Source: Sphingomonas aerophila (GTDB lineage: Bacteria > Pseudomonadota > Alphaproteobacteria > Sphingomonadales > Sphingomonadaceae). Taken from it: a stretch of 64,000 bases of DNA. The notes under the pieces are model-generated. The model saw nothing but the letters and a program-made list of their open reading frames with translations, was not told the origin of the DNA and ran no database searches. Both the position numbers and the translations under genes were made by a program. Shown here piece after piece: positions 63,938 to 64,000 of this stretch (within the stretch, counting starts at the first letter, position 1; every line of letters starts with the position of its first letter). Location of the stretch: assembly GCF_014199305.1 (NCBI RefSeq), contig NZ_JACIJK010000003.1:186001-250000 (forward strand), in the 5' to 3' direction.

Positions 63938-64000
63938 GGAGCCGGCTTAACCCTCTTTGTGGCTGGGCGGAATCGTAAACGAGGCGTTAACGTCTCGCTA

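Noticed and set aside
63981..63996. Near-palindrome GAGGCGTTAACGTCTC as a LacI operator
   Set aside because: It lacks the GAACGTTC core and lies after the last gene with no visible target in the window.
1..64000. CRISPR arrays, tRNA or rRNA genes, transposases, phage genes
   Set aside because: No regularly spaced repeats, cloverleaf-like genes, conserved rRNA segments or mobile-element proteins were seen on reading either strand.

Overview
The window is GC-rich, gene-dense DNA that reads as an alphaproteobacterium of the Sphingomonas type. The reasons are large TonB-dependent receptors of the Xanthomonas/Caulobacter class, FucP-like sugar importers beside glycoside hydrolases, a xylonate dehydratase very like Caulobacter XylD, FAD-dependent tryptophan-halogenase-type genes beside a receptor, and a LOV histidine kinase. 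Nearly all of it is coding. No rRNA, tRNA, CRISPR array, insertion sequence or phage gene was seen. Species is not claimed.

Region 1 (1-30.4 kb) is a hemicellulose locus. On the minus strand are a GH39 xylosidase cut by the window edge, a GH127/146 beta-L-arabinofuranosidase and a GH43 enzyme, joined by 4-nt overlaps. An ArsB-like permease and a two-component system with a divergent proline-rich secreted protein follow. Then come a GH9 enzyme, an AraD1-family (FAH-fold) protein, xylonate dehydratase, aldose epimerase, a FucP-like importer, a CE20-type acetylesterase, a GH3 xylosidase with a PA14 insert, a GntR/FadR regulator, and a plus-strand run GH51 - GH95 - CE1 esterase - GH27. This set suits decorated arabinoxylan or xyloglucan: esters, L-arabinose, L-fucose/L-galactose and galactose are removed, and pentoses enter an oxidative non-phosphorylating route (an L-arabinose/D-galactose 1-dehydrogenase lies at 34.5 kb). 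A decayed tryptophan-halogenase-like gene lies between the GH3 and CE20 genes.

Region 2 (30.6-46.4 kb) is sensory and metal/cofactor uptake: a LOV-PAS-GAF hybrid kinase, a divergent HxlR regulator/SDR pair, the sugar dehydrogenase, a cobalamin system (BtuF, BtuC, BtuD, a cobalamin riboswitch, BtuB and a small membrane protein), a DUF2946 protein with a second TonB receptor, a GNAT acetyltransferase and a second multi-PAS hybrid kinase.

Region 3 (46.5-64 kb) looks like a beta-1,3-glucan (laminarin-type) locus: a DUF6445 putative dioxygenase divergent from a FucP-like importer, an unknown beta-helix secreted protein and a GH16 laminarinase, facing a GH3 beta-glucosidase/MFS pair. The GH3 gene is divergent from a 1015-residue TonB receptor. 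Downstream of the receptor and a terminator lies a tightly overlapped run: halogenase 1 - SapC - cupin/JmjC-like dioxygenase - halogenase 2 - LacI regulator. The 8-mer GAACGTTC occurs in both divergent promoter regions (47.2 and 54.8 kb), which suggests one LacI-type regulon joining them. This receptor-linked halogenase/SapC/dioxygenase set is the best candidate for a poorly understood system here.
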